Shown here piece after piece: positions 45,498-54,520 of a DNA stretch of 64,000 nt. The translations under genes were made by a program, and so were the position numbers. The notes under the pieces are model-generated. The model had not been told where the DNA came from. It saw only the letters and a list, made by a program, of their open reading frames with translations, and searched no databases. The DNA comes from an uncultured Campylobacterota bacterium (GTDB lineage Bacteria; Campylobacterota; Campylobacteria; Campylobacterales; Sulfurovaceae): contig CAKZQQ010000005.1 of NCBI GenBank assembly GCA_937141405.1, positions 62,001 through 126,000 of the forward strand, read 5' to 3'. Numbering within the stretch: the first letter of the stretch is position 1; each line of letters begins with the position of its first letter.

Positions 45498-46390
45498 AGA
45501 TAGCAATCATTGGTGCCGGAAAATGGGGACAAGCGCTCTATCATGCTTTTAGTCAAAACAATAAGGTAGTGATAACCTCAAGAAGTAAAAAAGATATCGA
45601 AAATTTTGTATCAATCAGAGAGGCGCTAGAGTATCCCTATATCATTATGGCAATTCCGGCACAGTTTGTCAGAGAGTGGATGAGCACGCATTTTGAAGAC
45701 AAGGGGCAATCAATCTTAGTTGCTGCTAAAGGGATAGAGGTGCAAAGCGGCTCTTTTTTAAATGAGGTCTATGAGACATTTATTCTAAAAGAGCGACTCG
45801 CTTTTCTCTCAGGCCCCTCGTTTGCTTATGAGGTACAACAGTCTCTTCCTACCGCTTTGGTTGTTAGTGCAGTAGATGAAGCGCTCGCGCAGAAGTTTGT
45901 TGATGCTATGCCTGAGTTTATCAAGGGGTATGTAAGTGCAGATGTCACAGGTGAAGAGGTAGCAGGAGCCTATAAGAATGTTATAGCAATCGCCGGTGGA
46001 GTATGTGACGGGTTAGGGCTTGGCAATAACGCTAGAGCAGCACTTTTAGCACGTGGGCTTGTTGAGATGAGCCGTTTTGGAGAGGCATTCGGTGCAAAAA
46101 AAGATACTTTTCTCTCACTCGGCGGGGCGGGCGACCTTTTTTTAACTGCAAGCTCAAAGCTCTCAAGAAACTATAGAGTGGGTATAGGCTTGGCGCAAAA
46201 AAAGAGTATCGAAGCGATACTCTTGGAGCTTGGAGAGGTTGCAGAGGGCGTTGCAACGGCACAAGCGCTTTTTGATATCTCGGAGAAAAAAGGGATATAT
46301 TTACCGATTGCAAAAGAGGTTTATAGTATGATATACGAAGAAAAAGATCCGCACAGCAGTGTAAAAGATCTATTATTACCACGCCAATAA
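45494..46390 (+). CDS. gpsA: Glycerol-3-phosphate dehydrogenase [NAD(P)+]
   Basis: Reduces dihydroxyacetone phosphate to sn-glycerol-3-phosphate for phospholipid synthesis. The 298-residue protein has the cofactor loop IGAGKWGQAL at the start, the substrate stretch AAKGIE, SGPSFAYEV and the catalytic-lysine region AGAYKNVIAIAGG, plus GAGDLFLT. It is a little shorter than the usual 330 residues but all motifs are present. It overlaps the channel gene by 4 bases and proA starts 16 bases later. Confidence 0.93.
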   Translation: MKIAIIGAGKWGQALYHAFSQNNKVVITSRSKKDIENFVSIREALEYPYIIMAIPAQFVREWMSTHFEDKGQSILVAAKGIEVQSGSFLNEVYETFILKERLAFLSGPSFAYEVQQSLPTALVVSAVDEALAQKFVDAMPEFIKGYVSADVTGEEVAGAYKNVIAIAGGVCDGLGLGNNARAALLARGLVEMSRFGEAFGAKKDTFLSLGGAGDLFLTASSKLSRNYRVGIGLAQKKSIEAILLELGEVAEGVATAQALFDISEKKGIYLPIAKEVYSMIYEEKDPHSSVKDLLLPRQ

Positions 46391-46406
46391 AGTCAAGGAT
46401 ATATTT

Positions 46407-47642
46407 ATGGTAAAGTTTTTAACAGAGGCAAAGCGATGTTCATCCATCATAGCGACAATGACCTCAAAAAGAAAGAGTGATATATTGGTTCAAATGGCAG
46501 ATGCGTTGATCCAAAATAGCCAAAAGATTATAGCGGCAAACAAGAAAGATCTCGAGCAGGCGAAGAGCATGGAGCTAAGTAGCGCGATGCTTGAGCGATT
46601 ACTTCTTGATGAAAAAAGAGTTGCAGCGATGGCGACTTCTCTCAAGGAGATAGCACAGCTTAAAGAGCCTGTAGGCAGAGTACTTGAAGGATGGATCAAT
46701 GAAGATAATCTACGCATAGAGAAGGTTTCTGTGCCTATCGGCGTAGTTGCGGTCATCTATGAATCTCGTCCTAATGTAACATCTGATGTGGGTGCACTCT
46801 GTTTTAAAAGCGGTAATGTTGCTATCCTCAAAGGTGGCAAAGAGGCACTTAACTCAAATCGTGCGATAGCAGATGTATTGCAGGAAGTTTTAGAAGCCAA
46901 TGGATTGCCAAAATTTATCATCTCTTTGCTTCCTGATAGTTCAAGAGATGGTGTTGATAGATTGATAACGATGGATGAGTATGTCGATTTGATCGTCCCT
47001 AGAGGTGGTGAGGCGTTGATTCGTCATATATCAAAAAACTCTTCTATCCCTGTTGTAAAGCATGATAAAGGGCTTTGTCATACCTATATCCACAAAGATG
47101 CTGACCAAGAAAAAGCCATCGCGATTGCGCTTAATGCAAAATGTCAAAGACCGGGTGTTTGTAACGCAATGGAGACACTTATCGTCGATAGTGCGATAGC
47201 AGGTGAGATATTGCCAAAACTGCATAAAGAGTTTTTGGGGCATAAAACAGAGCTCAAAGGAGATGCAAAAGCATGCGCTATCATCTCTATTGAACACGCA
47301 AGTGAACAAGATTTTGATACCGAATATCTGGCCAACAAGCTTAATATCAAAGTTGTAGAAGATATAGAGGAAGCGATTGGGCATATACGAAGATTTGGCT
47401 CATCGCACTCTGAGGCAATTATTACCGAAAACTATACTGCTTCAGAGTACTTTTTGGATCAAGTCGATGCCTCTTGTGTTTATGTCAATGCGAGTACGCG
47501 TTTTACGGATGGCGGTGTATTTGGTTTTGGAGCAGAAGTCGGTATCTCAACCAATAAACTGCATGCGAGAGGACCTATGGGAATCAATGAGCTAACAACC
47601 TATAAGTATAAGATATATGGAGTGGGTCAGATAAGAGAATAA
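46407..47642 (+). CDS. proA: Gamma-glutamyl phosphate reductase
   Basis: Reduces gamma-glutamyl phosphate to the semialdehyde in proline synthesis. The 411-residue protein has VPIGVVAVIYESRPNVT, the nucleotide-binding region LKGGKEA and active-site Cys252 in RPGVCNAMET. The C-terminal GGVFGFGAEVGIST and RGPMGINELTTYKY complete the family signature. The usual partner proB is not adjacent. No irregularity is seen. Confidence 0.96.
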   Translation: MVKFLTEAKRCSSIIATMTSKRKSDILVQMADALIQNSQKIIAANKKDLEQAKSMELSSAMLERLLLDEKRVAAMATSLKEIAQLKEPVGRVLEGWINEDNLRIEKVSVPIGVVAVIYESRPNVTSDVGALCFKSGNVAILKGGKEALNSNRAIADVLQEVLEANGLPKFIISLLPDSSRDGVDRLITMDEYVDLIVPRGGEALIRHISKNSSIPVVKHDKGLCHTYIHKDADQEKAIAIALNAKCQRPGVCNAMETLIVDSAIAGEILPKLHKEFLGHKTELKGDAKACAIISIEHASEQDFDTEYLANKLNIKVVEDIEEAIGHIRRFGSSHSEAIITENYTASEYFLDQVDASCVYVNASTRFTDGGVFGFGAEVGISTNKLHARGPMGINELTTYKYKIYGVGQIRE

Positions 47643-47688
47643 CCACATTTATGACACACCCTTTTAGTATAATGCCAAAGGAGATAGG

Positions 47689-48264
47689 ATGCAAGATATA
47701 GTTTTAGATATTTGTGATCTCTCTTTTGGATATACAAAAGAGAGTGTTATATTTGACAACTTCTCATTGAGTCTTAAAAGAGGTGAGATTAAGAGCGTTG
47801 TCGGGAGAAGCGGTAGTGGCAAATCAACACTTTTTGAGATCATTGCCGGGAACTTAACTCCCAAAAAAGGGCAGGTAAGCAGAGGAAAAATCGGTTGGAT
47901 ATTTCAAGATCCTTATAGCTCTTTTCACCCAAGCTATTCGATCATACGACAGATCAAAGAGGTAGCGCCCATCAAAGAGCTTGATCTGCTTTGTAGTGAG
48001 GTCGGCATCGAGGCTCAGCTTTTAGAGAAGTTGCCTCATGAGCTCTCAGGTGGGCAGTTGCAACGCTGCAGTATCTTGCGTGCTATTCTCATGAAGCCTG
48101 ATTTGATGCTTTGTGATGAGCCGACAAGTGCACTTGATAATCTCATCCAGCTTGATGTGATGAAACTTCTTGTAAAAAGGTTAAAAGGTGTCGGTATCTT
48201 GTTGATAACGCACGATATTGATCTTGCAAAATGGGCAAGTGATTCGATAGTATCTTTAGATTAG
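47689..48264 (+). CDS. Orphan ABC transporter ATPase (Opp/Nik-type)
   Basis: A lone ATPase subunit of 191 residues, shorter than usual oligopeptide or nickel ATPases (250-330). Walker A GRSGSGKS (39-46), Q-loop FQDPYSSFHPS, signature LSGGQ (119-123), Walker B LMLCDE (139-144) and the H-loop THD are all intact. The Q-loop is like the Dpp/Opp/Nik group. There is no permease or binding protein nearby. It is followed 9 bases later by tamA. What it powers is unknown. Confidence 0.78.
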   Translation: MQDIVLDICDLSFGYTKESVIFDNFSLSLKRGEIKSVVGRSGSGKSTLFEIIAGNLTPKKGQVSRGKIGWIFQDPYSSFHPSYSIIRQIKEVAPIKELDLLCSEVGIEAQLLEKLPHELSGGQLQRCSILRAILMKPDLMLCDEPTSALDNLIQLDVMKLLVKRLKGVGILLITHDIDLAKWASDSIVSLD

Positions 48265-48273
48265 GGATATGTA

Positions 48274-50025
48274 ATGAGATTTTTACTCTCACTTTTTTTA
48301 CTGTTCTCGCTCTCTTTTGCAGATGAAGAACTTATAGATGAGACAAAATTGTTACAGATTGAAGGTAATGCTCAGATAACCAAAGCAGATATCGAAGAGG
48401 CACTCGAGGCAAAGAAAAAAAGTTTTCTCTTTTTTTGGAGTAATAAAGAGCCTCGCATCAATGTAAAGTTGATCCCCGGTATCGAGGAGTCTTTACGAAG
48501 TTTTTTTAACTCTGTTGGGTTTTATAATGCTGATTTTGAGATCAAAGAGCTTGAAGATGTCGTCAAAATTACTATACAAGAGAATGAAGCATTTACGATA
48601 CATAGTATCAACATCACATCAGATTATAACATCACCCCGATACTAAGATTTAAAGAACAGCAGATATTTAAGGCCGAAGATTTCATAGAGATGAAAAACG
48701 ATATCATTAAAGCCCTTTTAGATAGCGGTTATTGTAGTTATAAGTTTGACAATAAGGCCTATGTGAATTTAGAGCGTCATAGTGTTGATCTTCTTTATTT
48801 TATACAAAAAGGAGATGTTTGTAGTTTTGAAGATGCTTATATTGAAGGACTTAAAAGTGTCGATAGGGATGTCGTACTCTCTAGAATCATAGCAATAAAA
48901 GGGAGTAGGTTCTCGGCAAAAAAAGTGCGCTCAACCTACGATAGAATCGGAGAGCTTGATGTATTTGATAGTGTCGTTATCAATATTAATCGTAAACTCT
49001 TCAATCAGGTTCCCCTCGATATAAAAGTAAGTGAAACAACCAAACCGTACTATTTTAGAGGGGGTGTCGGGTATGACTCCTATCTAGGACCAAAAGCACA
49101 AGCGCAACTCGTGAAGAGAAATTTTTACGGCAATGCTCAAAAACTTACACTCACAACAAGCTACTCCGAGCTTGAGCAGTTTGCCGAAGTAGAGTTTTTC
49201 AAGCCCGCATTTTTACATTTTTCTAAATATTACTTTGACCTTGGAGCCAAAGTCGGATATTCGAACCTTGAATACCCTGCCTTTAAAGAGAAGAAGAGTT
49301 ACGCAAAACTCTACATGGCATACCTCTACAAAAGGGCTGAAGCAGTGATGGGTATAGGAGCTGAAAATATAGATATATCTTATCTTGATAATTATGATGC
49401 TTCGCATGCGCCGATTTATCCTTTGGATGAGGGGAGTTTCAATCTTTTGTATCCCTATTTGAAGTTTGTTTATGATGCGAGAGATGATAAGCTTGATCCT
49501 AAAAACGGTTACTATCTTAGTGCCTATGTAGAGTATGGTTTGCCTTATAACGGCGATGCGAGCAACTATCTTAAAACGCTCCTTGAAGCAAGGGCTATCT
49601 ACTCCATCAAAGATATCACCTTTGCTGTTGTTGGAAAGATGGGTGCTATCGAAGATTCTAAAAATGGCGTACCTGAGTCAAAGCTCTTTTTTGCCGGCGG
49701 CTCTTTTACCAATAGAGCTTATGGTTTTAATGAGCTCGGTGTTATAACTTCAAGCAGTGATTATACGGTTGATGGAGCATTTAGCTACGCTAATCTCTCA
49801 TTTGAAATGGATTTTCCGCTTTATGGCTCTTGGAGGGGTGCGCTTTTTTCAGATAACACAATGCTCTCGCGAGAAAAGCACTCTTATGATGGAGAGATTA
49901 TCACAGCCGTTGGTCTTGGTGTACGATACGTGACCCCTATCGGTCCGCTTAAAGTTGATGTGGCATTCAATGCCGATGATCCTTCTCAGCAGGGGATTCA
50001 ATTTCAGATAGGACAGTCATTTTGA
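48274..50025 (+). CDS. tamA: Translocation and assembly module outer-membrane subunit (BamA/TamA family)
   Basis: Outer-membrane Omp85-family protein of 583 residues. The signal peptide is about 1-16. POTRA-like domains fill about 25-255 (e.g. NAQITKADIEEAL), and the C-terminal half (about 265-583) is the 16-strand beta-barrel with repeated aromatic pairs. The lid-lock-like motif RAYGFNELG is present, and the chain ends in the outer-membrane signature GQSF. Coupled tamB (TTGA overlap) identifies it as TamA rather than BamA. Confidence 0.85.
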   Translation: MRFLLSLFLLFSLSFADEELIDETKLLQIEGNAQITKADIEEALEAKKKSFLFFWSNKEPRINVKLIPGIEESLRSFFNSVGFYNADFEIKELEDVVKITIQENEAFTIHSINITSDYNITPILRFKEQQIFKAEDFIEMKNDIIKALLDSGYCSYKFDNKAYVNLERHSVDLLYFIQKGDVCSFEDAYIEGLKSVDRDVVLSRIIAIKGSRFSAKKVRSTYDRIGELDVFDSVVININRKLFNQVPLDIKVSETTKPYYFRGGVGYDSYLGPKAQAQLVKRNFYGNAQKLTLTTSYSELEQFAEVEFFKPAFLHFSKYYFDLGAKVGYSNLEYPAFKEKKSYAKLYMAYLYKRAEAVMGIGAENIDISYLDNYDASHAPIYPLDEGSFNLLYPYLKFVYDARDDKLDPKNGYYLSAYVEYGLPYNGDASNYLKTLLEARAIYSIKDITFAVVGKMGAIEDSKNGVPESKLFFAGGSFTNRAYGFNELGVITSSSDYTVDGAFSYANLSFEMDFPLYGSWRGALFSDNTMLSREKHSYDGEIITAVGLGVRYVTPIGPLKVDVAFNADDPSQQGIQFQIGQSF

Positions 50026-52760
50026 GAAAGATACTCTTTAGAATTGCTATCATTATTACTGTTATAAGCATGGTTATCTCGGTAGTTCTGTTTTTTGCAA
50101 ATAGTGCACCTATCGTGAAGATAGTTGTAGATAAATATGCTCCAAGATACAACATCACCTACAAAAGCATTGAAGGCAATTTGATACAGGATTTGCATAT
50201 AAGCGACATACGATATAAAAATGAGCCTTTAGCAAAGAGTGCAACACTCTCCTGGAGTCCCTGGGCAATCTTACAAGGTCAGATATTTTTAGATACGCTT
50301 GATGTCAAAGATGTTGCTATCGATGTTGTCAACAAATTTGCGAGTGAGTTTCAAAGTGATGAGCAAAACAGTTCAAGCACAGAGCGTATCGATCTTGACA
50401 TCGCAATCAAAAAATCTAACATAACCTTTTTACCTCATAAGCTTACGCAGGATATCTCTATCAATGCGATGAAGCTTACTATGAAGCAGTCCATTTTTTC
50501 AATCAAGGAACTTAAACTTATAGGAGGAGACCCTAAGATAAATATAGTGACCAATTTTGGCACGCTTGCATATAGTGCTCAAAAAGATGAGAGATATATG
50601 CTTGCCGGATTTGGAAAGATATATCCAAAACAGGCTCTTTTTGATAGATACAACATTCCGCTTCAAGCTGATGCACTCAAAGAGATTACGATAAAAGAGT
50701 TCAACATAGATGCGCAGAGGCTTTTTATCTCTTTTGCGTCCGAAGGCAAGGGCGCACTCTTTCAAAAGAGCTATCCGATCGATATACGCAACTTCACATC
50801 GGAGCTCACATATAACTTCGATACACTCTCGCTTAATGTTGACTCAAAAGCATATCTAGATGGAGCTGATTTTAAAAATGCACTCTTAACAAATAGCTTG
50901 ACCCTTGATAAGAAGTTAGAGTTTCAGGGGGAATTAGTACCTGAAAAGATAGTGACTTTTGGAGAAACATCTAAGAGAGTGTTTGAAGCAACGCAGATAC
51001 ATTATCAAGGGGATGCTCATACTCTAGATGCAAATATCACCTCAAAACTCTTTGCAGGCAGCTTCACAAGCAAAGCGTATAAAGAGGCTCATTTTGAGCT
51101 CTATTCAAAAGCACCCATACCACTCTCTTCGTATGCGAAGCTCCCCAAAGCATTCCAAAGTGCCACTGCTGATATCAAGCTTGATGCGCCACTCAATCTT
51201 AGAAAATTTTCTAAAAGTAAAATCAATGCAAAAATACGATCAAATATAGCAAATATCGATGCCAAGATAGCGCTCAATGATAGTTTGAGTAGTGATGCTA
51301 AGCTCAAGATTCCTCAAAATACTCTTCTTAAAAACTATGATAGCACAGTCAATTGGAGTCTGCTTGATAATGCCACATTGCAAGTGAAACGAAAAGATAA
51401 GGGGTGGGATGTCGGATTGCAATCAAAAGCTCTCTTTGCAGATCTCATCTATAGCGATGCAGCACTTCAGGGTAAGATAAAGATCGAGGGAAAACCTATA
51501 GCCAATCTCAATATAGACGGAGCTTTTAATCTTCAAATGAGTAGCGACAAAGAGGGTAAAAAAAACTTGCAGATAAGCTCAAAGAGTCTTAAGATAGGTG
51601 ATAAAAAGATAGATCAAAAAGAGATCAAAGATATAACACTTCAAATTGTTCAAAAAGGCGAGGGCAGCTTTGTGATACCTGCATATAGCTTGAGCTATAA
51701 AGATATACCAATTTTTGCCAAAAAACCTTCCTATTTTGATATAAAAGGTGATCAATATATACTCAAAGAGCTTTGGATTAATGATCAGGCTTTAACGCAA
51801 GGGAGCTATGATGCTACTTCGCAAAAGGGTAGTTTTAGGCTCAATGCCGATACATTTCATCTTGAGAATAAATTTGCCGATCTGAGTGCAAAGATTGATC
51901 TTATCGCTAAGCTAGATGGAAAAAAGACAGACATATCAGGTTCTGTAGATATCTTGGGTGGCGAGCTGAAGTACTCTTTAGAGCAAAAGACATTTCCCTC
52001 AGATAGTGACATTGTCATCATTCAAGATATCCACTACAAAGAGCCCTCTACTTTTGTAAAAAATTTGAGCACCAATATTAAGATAGAGGCAAAAAAACCT
52101 ATCATCTACAAGCAGAAAAATGCCGATATTATCGCAACGGGAAATGTGAGTATCAATAAGCCTGAAAATGCCAATCCGCTTGTCACCGGCATGATGACCA
52201 TCCCTAAAGGTAGCAGCTATCAATTTCAAGGGAAAAAATTTATACTCAAAGAGAGTCACATATATTTTGTAGGTGAGTACAATAAGCCTCTTTTGGATAT
52301 CAGCGCTGATTATAAATCATCTGCCTATAAGATAACGGTCTTTGTCTCCGGCACTCCAAGCGCTCCAAATATCACATTCTCTTCAAGACCAAAGCTTTCA
52401 CAGCAGCAGATACTCGCTGTTTTGCTTTTTGGTTCCCAAGACGCTGCGGGGACACATAGCGGTACAGAGATGATGAAGATGATAGGAGGTGCCATTGCTA
52501 AATCTGCTCTCAGTGATGCAGGTATCAAGGTCGATCACCTTGTTTTAGGCGCAGATACGCTAGAGGTTGGTAAAAAAATATCCGACAAAGTTACGATTAT
52601 TTATGTCAATGAAGAGGTATCAAAAGTCAAGGTAAAATACAATCAAAGCAGAACAGTTGAGGAGGTATTGACAGTGAGTCCTGATTCGACTGCCATTGAT
52701 ATCTACTATAAGAAAGAGTTTGAAGATATGGGAGATATACTCTATAGAAAAAAAGATTAG
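50022..52760 (+). CDS. tamB: Translocation and assembly module inner-membrane subunit TamB (DUF490)
   Basis: AsmA-like bridge protein thought to carry lipids or assist outer-membrane assembly. The 912-residue chain has one N-terminal membrane anchor (about 7-27), a long periplasmic beta-rich body and the C-terminal DUF490 domain (about 560-912), with PLLDISADYKSSAYKITVFV, LAVLLFGSQDA and VGKKISDKVTIIY as marks. It is shorter than the 1,259-residue E. coli protein. The start TTG overlaps the tamA stop. It ends overlapping the convergent nspC by 4 bases. Confidence 0.85.
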   Translation: MRKILFRIAIIITVISMVISVVLFFANSAPIVKIVVDKYAPRYNITYKSIEGNLIQDLHISDIRYKNEPLAKSATLSWSPWAILQGQIFLDTLDVKDVAIDVVNKFASEFQSDEQNSSSTERIDLDIAIKKSNITFLPHKLTQDISINAMKLTMKQSIFSIKELKLIGGDPKINIVTNFGTLAYSAQKDERYMLAGFGKIYPKQALFDRYNIPLQADALKEITIKEFNIDAQRLFISFASEGKGALFQKSYPIDIRNFTSELTYNFDTLSLNVDSKAYLDGADFKNALLTNSLTLDKKLEFQGELVPEKIVTFGETSKRVFEATQIHYQGDAHTLDANITSKLFAGSFTSKAYKEAHFELYSKAPIPLSSYAKLPKAFQSATADIKLDAPLNLRKFSKSKINAKIRSNIANIDAKIALNDSLSSDAKLKIPQNTLLKNYDSTVNWSLLDNATLQVKRKDKGWDVGLQSKALFADLIYSDAALQGKIKIEGKPIANLNIDGAFNLQMSSDKEGKKNLQISSKSLKIGDKKIDQKEIKDITLQIVQKGEGSFVIPAYSLSYKDIPIFAKKPSYFDIKGDQYILKELWINDQALTQGSYDATSQKGSFRLNADTFHLENKFADLSAKIDLIAKLDGKKTDISGSVDILGGELKYSLEQKTFPSDSDIVIIQDIHYKEPSTFVKNLSTNIKIEAKKPIIYKQKNADIIATGNVSINKPENANPLVTGMMTIPKGSSYQFQGKKFILKESHIYFVGEYNKPLLDISADYKSSAYKITVFVSGTPSAPNITFSSRPKLSQQQILAVLLFGSQDAAGTHSGTEMMKMIGGAIAKSALSDAGIKVDHLVLGADTLEVGKKISDKVTIIYVNEEVSKVKVKYNQSRTVEEVLTVSPDSTAIDIYYKKEFEDMGDILYRKKD

Positions 52761-53899
52761 CTCAGCCGTCCCTTAAACTCTTCATAGCCAAATGTTTTGA
52801 GCACCTCGATGCTTCCATCCTCTCTTTTTATGGCAATTGCGGGAAGATTGATTCCGTTAAAGGTGGTTGCTTTGACCATAGTGTAGTGCATCTGATCTTT
52901 GAAGATAATCGTATCGCCGATTTGTAGTTTTTCATCAAAACTATAATCTCCCATGATGTCCCCGGCAAGGCAGGTATTGCCGGCGAGTCTATAGGTATAT
53001 TGTTTTTTGTTGGCTTCATCTGCGCCCTCTACATCGGCACGGTAAGGCATGATAATGGTATCGGGCATATGTGCTTCAGCAGAGCTATCAATGATTGCGA
53101 TATCGATTCCGTTGTGGACGATATCCAACACTGTCGTATGGAGGTCGCCACACTGCCAAGCGACAGCCTCGCCGGGCTCCAAGTAGACCTCGATGTTGTT
53201 ATATCTTTTTTTAAAATCTTTGATGAGTGCTATAAGTTTTTCTCTATCGTAGCCGGCTCTTGTTATGTGGTGTCCGCCACCAAAATTAACCCATTTTAAC
53301 TTTTTTATGAGCCCGCCGAATTTTGCCTCAAAATTTTCTAGAACACCTTCAAGTGCATCACAATCTTGTTCACAAAGTGCATGAAAATGGAGCCCATCAC
53401 ACGCTTGGAGTATGCTTGGATCAAAATTTTCCAGTGTTGTTCCGAGGCGCGAATAGAGACCGCATGGGTTGTATATCTCTTTAGGCGCTTGAGAGTACTC
53501 AGGGTTAACTCGCAAGCCCAATGAGATATCGGGGTTAATCTCTTTTACTCTTTTGTAAAATCTATGAAATTGATCGGGCGAATTAAAAACAAGATGGTGT
53601 GATATGCTTGCAATGGTGTCGATCTCACTCTCTTTAAAGGCCGGCGAGTAGGTATGGAGCTCTTTTTGAAACTCTTCATGTGCCAATTTAGCCTCATTGA
53701 GTCCGCTTGCACAGCATCCATCAAGTGTTTCTCTGATGATATCAAAACTCTTCCAAAGAGCAAATCCTTTGAGTGCTAAAAGTATCTTTGCACCACTCTC
53801 ATCTTTGATCTGTTTGAGTATTTTAAGGTTCTTTCTAAGTGCTTTTTCATCTAAAAGCCAGCATGGCGAGGGTATGTTTGTCTCTGTTATCGTTTTCAT
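52757..53899 (-). CDS. nspC: Carboxynorspermidine/carboxyspermidine decarboxylase
   Basis: PLP enzyme making spermidine (or norspermidine) from the carboxy precursor, the usual polyamine route of Campylobacterota in place of SAM decarboxylase. The PLP lysine is Lys44 in [16 protein letters not shown]-type stretch [18 protein letters not shown] and the C-terminal AGNTCLAGD match the family. The ATG at 53899 is chosen; an upstream TTG at 53929 is less likely because a TATAAT box lies between them. It has 380 residues. The partner dehydrogenase is not in the window. Confidence 0.93.
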   Translation of the reverse strand: MKTITETNIPSPCWLLDEKALRKNLKILKQIKDESGAKILLALKGFALWKSFDIIRETLDGCCASGLNEAKLAHEEFQKELHTYSPAFKESEIDTIASISHHLVFNSPDQFHRFYKRVKEINPDISLGLRVNPEYSQAPKEIYNPCGLYSRLGTTLENFDPSILQACDGLHFHALCEQDCDALEGVLENFEAKFGGLIKKLKWVNFGGGHHITRAGYDREKLIALIKDFKKRYNNIEVYLEPGEAVAWQCGDLHTTVLDIVHNGIDIAIIDSSAEAHMPDTIIMPYRADVEGADEANKKQYTYRLAGNTCLAGDIMGDYSFDEKLQIGDTIIFKDQMHYTMVKATTFNGINLPAIAIKREDGSIEVLKTFGYEEFKGRLS

Positions 53900-53906
53900 G
53901 GAAGTA

Positions 53907-53912
53907 ATTATA
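53907..53912 (-). promoter_or_regulatory. Candidate -10 box very close to nspC start
   Basis: TATAAT on the minus strand, only 7 bases from the nspC ATG. If used, transcription would begin at or near the start codon, giving a leaderless or nearly leaderless message. Confidence 0.4.
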
Positions 53913-53982
53913 ACACGGTTTTTTACCAATATAACGCTTATACTCCACTTTTGGTTTAAAACTTTTCAAAGGCTATTTACGG

Positions 53983-53988
53983 TAAAAT
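53983..53988 (+). promoter_or_regulatory. Candidate -10 box for rpmH-rnpA-yidC-jag-mnmE
   Basis: TAAAAT 50 bases before the rpmH ATG, with an AAGGAC ribosome site before the start. Confidence 0.35.
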
Positions 53989-54038
53989 CGCGTCTTAGTA
54001 AACCATTTTGGTTATTTATACATTTAAGGACAAGTATT

Positions 54039-54173
54039 ATGAAAAGAACATACCAGCCACACAATACTCCACGCAAGAGAACACACGGCTTTAGAATAAG
54101 AATGAAGACAAAGAACGGAAGAAAACTTATAGCAGCAAGAAGAGCTAAGGGTAGAAAAAGATTAGCCGCATAA
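54039..54173 (+). CDS. rpmH: 50S ribosomal protein L34
   Basis: A 44-residue, strongly basic ribosomal protein beginning [18 protein letters not shown] and ending KGRKRLAA, nearly invariant in bacteria. The start has AAGGAC about 9 bases upstream. It begins the classic rpmH-rnpA-yidC-jag-mnmE order, but the rnpA frame opens within its last codons. The L34 reading frame had been extended upstream by a spurious start; the ATG at 54039 is certain from the family. Confidence 0.97.
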   Translation: MKRTYQPHNTPRKRTHGFRIRMKTKNGRKLIAARRAKGRKRLAA

Positions 54174-54505
54174 AAAACTTTGTTCGTATCAGCGAACAAA
54201 AGAGTTTTGATGATATCTATAAAAATGCAACAATTGTATGGCATACCCCTTATTTTGTCATTTTTTATAAAGAAAAAAAAGGGCATAATGTAGCGTTTGT
54301 TTCCAGTAAGAAGATAGGAAATGCAATAAAACGAAACAGGGCAAAAAGACTTTTGAGGGCCCTTTTTATAGATAAGAGCGATATATTAAGCGAGGGGAGC
54401 TATATATTTGTCTCAAAAGCAAAGATATTAGATGAGGCGTATACCGTACTCTCTAAAACTTTTCTTTCAGCCCTAAAAAGAGTCAACCCTAATAAACATT
54501 CTTAA
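54161..54505 (+). CDS. rnpA: Ribonuclease P protein component, without a normal start codon
   Basis: Protein subunit of the tRNA-5'-processing RNase P. Translation of this frame gives [17 protein letters not shown] at the N side, the hallmark [20 protein letters not shown] (basic RNR motif), and a normal C-terminal half. The frame is open from 54155 but has no ATG, GTG, TTG or CTG before these residues; the candidates are ATT at 54161 or ATA at 54170 overlapping the rpmH stop (ATAA). The next standard start is deep inside. Stop at 54503-54505, about 111-114 residues. The gene is real; the start is unresolved. Confidence 0.85.
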   Translation: MSRIKNFVRISEQKSFDDIYKNATIVWHTPYFVIFYKEKKGHNVAFVSSKKIGNAIKRNRAKRLLRALFIDKSDILSEGSYIFVSKAKILDEAYTVLSKTFLSALKRVNPNKHS

Positions 54506-54520
54506 AATAAAGGCGTCAAT

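Noticed and set aside
53697-54173. A 158-codon frame ending with the L34 sequence
   Set aside because: Only the last 44 codons are the L34 gene. The upstream part is antisense to nspC and unrelated.
54039-54505. Replication origin near rpmH-rnpA
   Set aside because: rpmH and rnpA lie near oriC in many bacteria, but dnaA is absent here and I saw no cluster of DnaA boxes in the leader.
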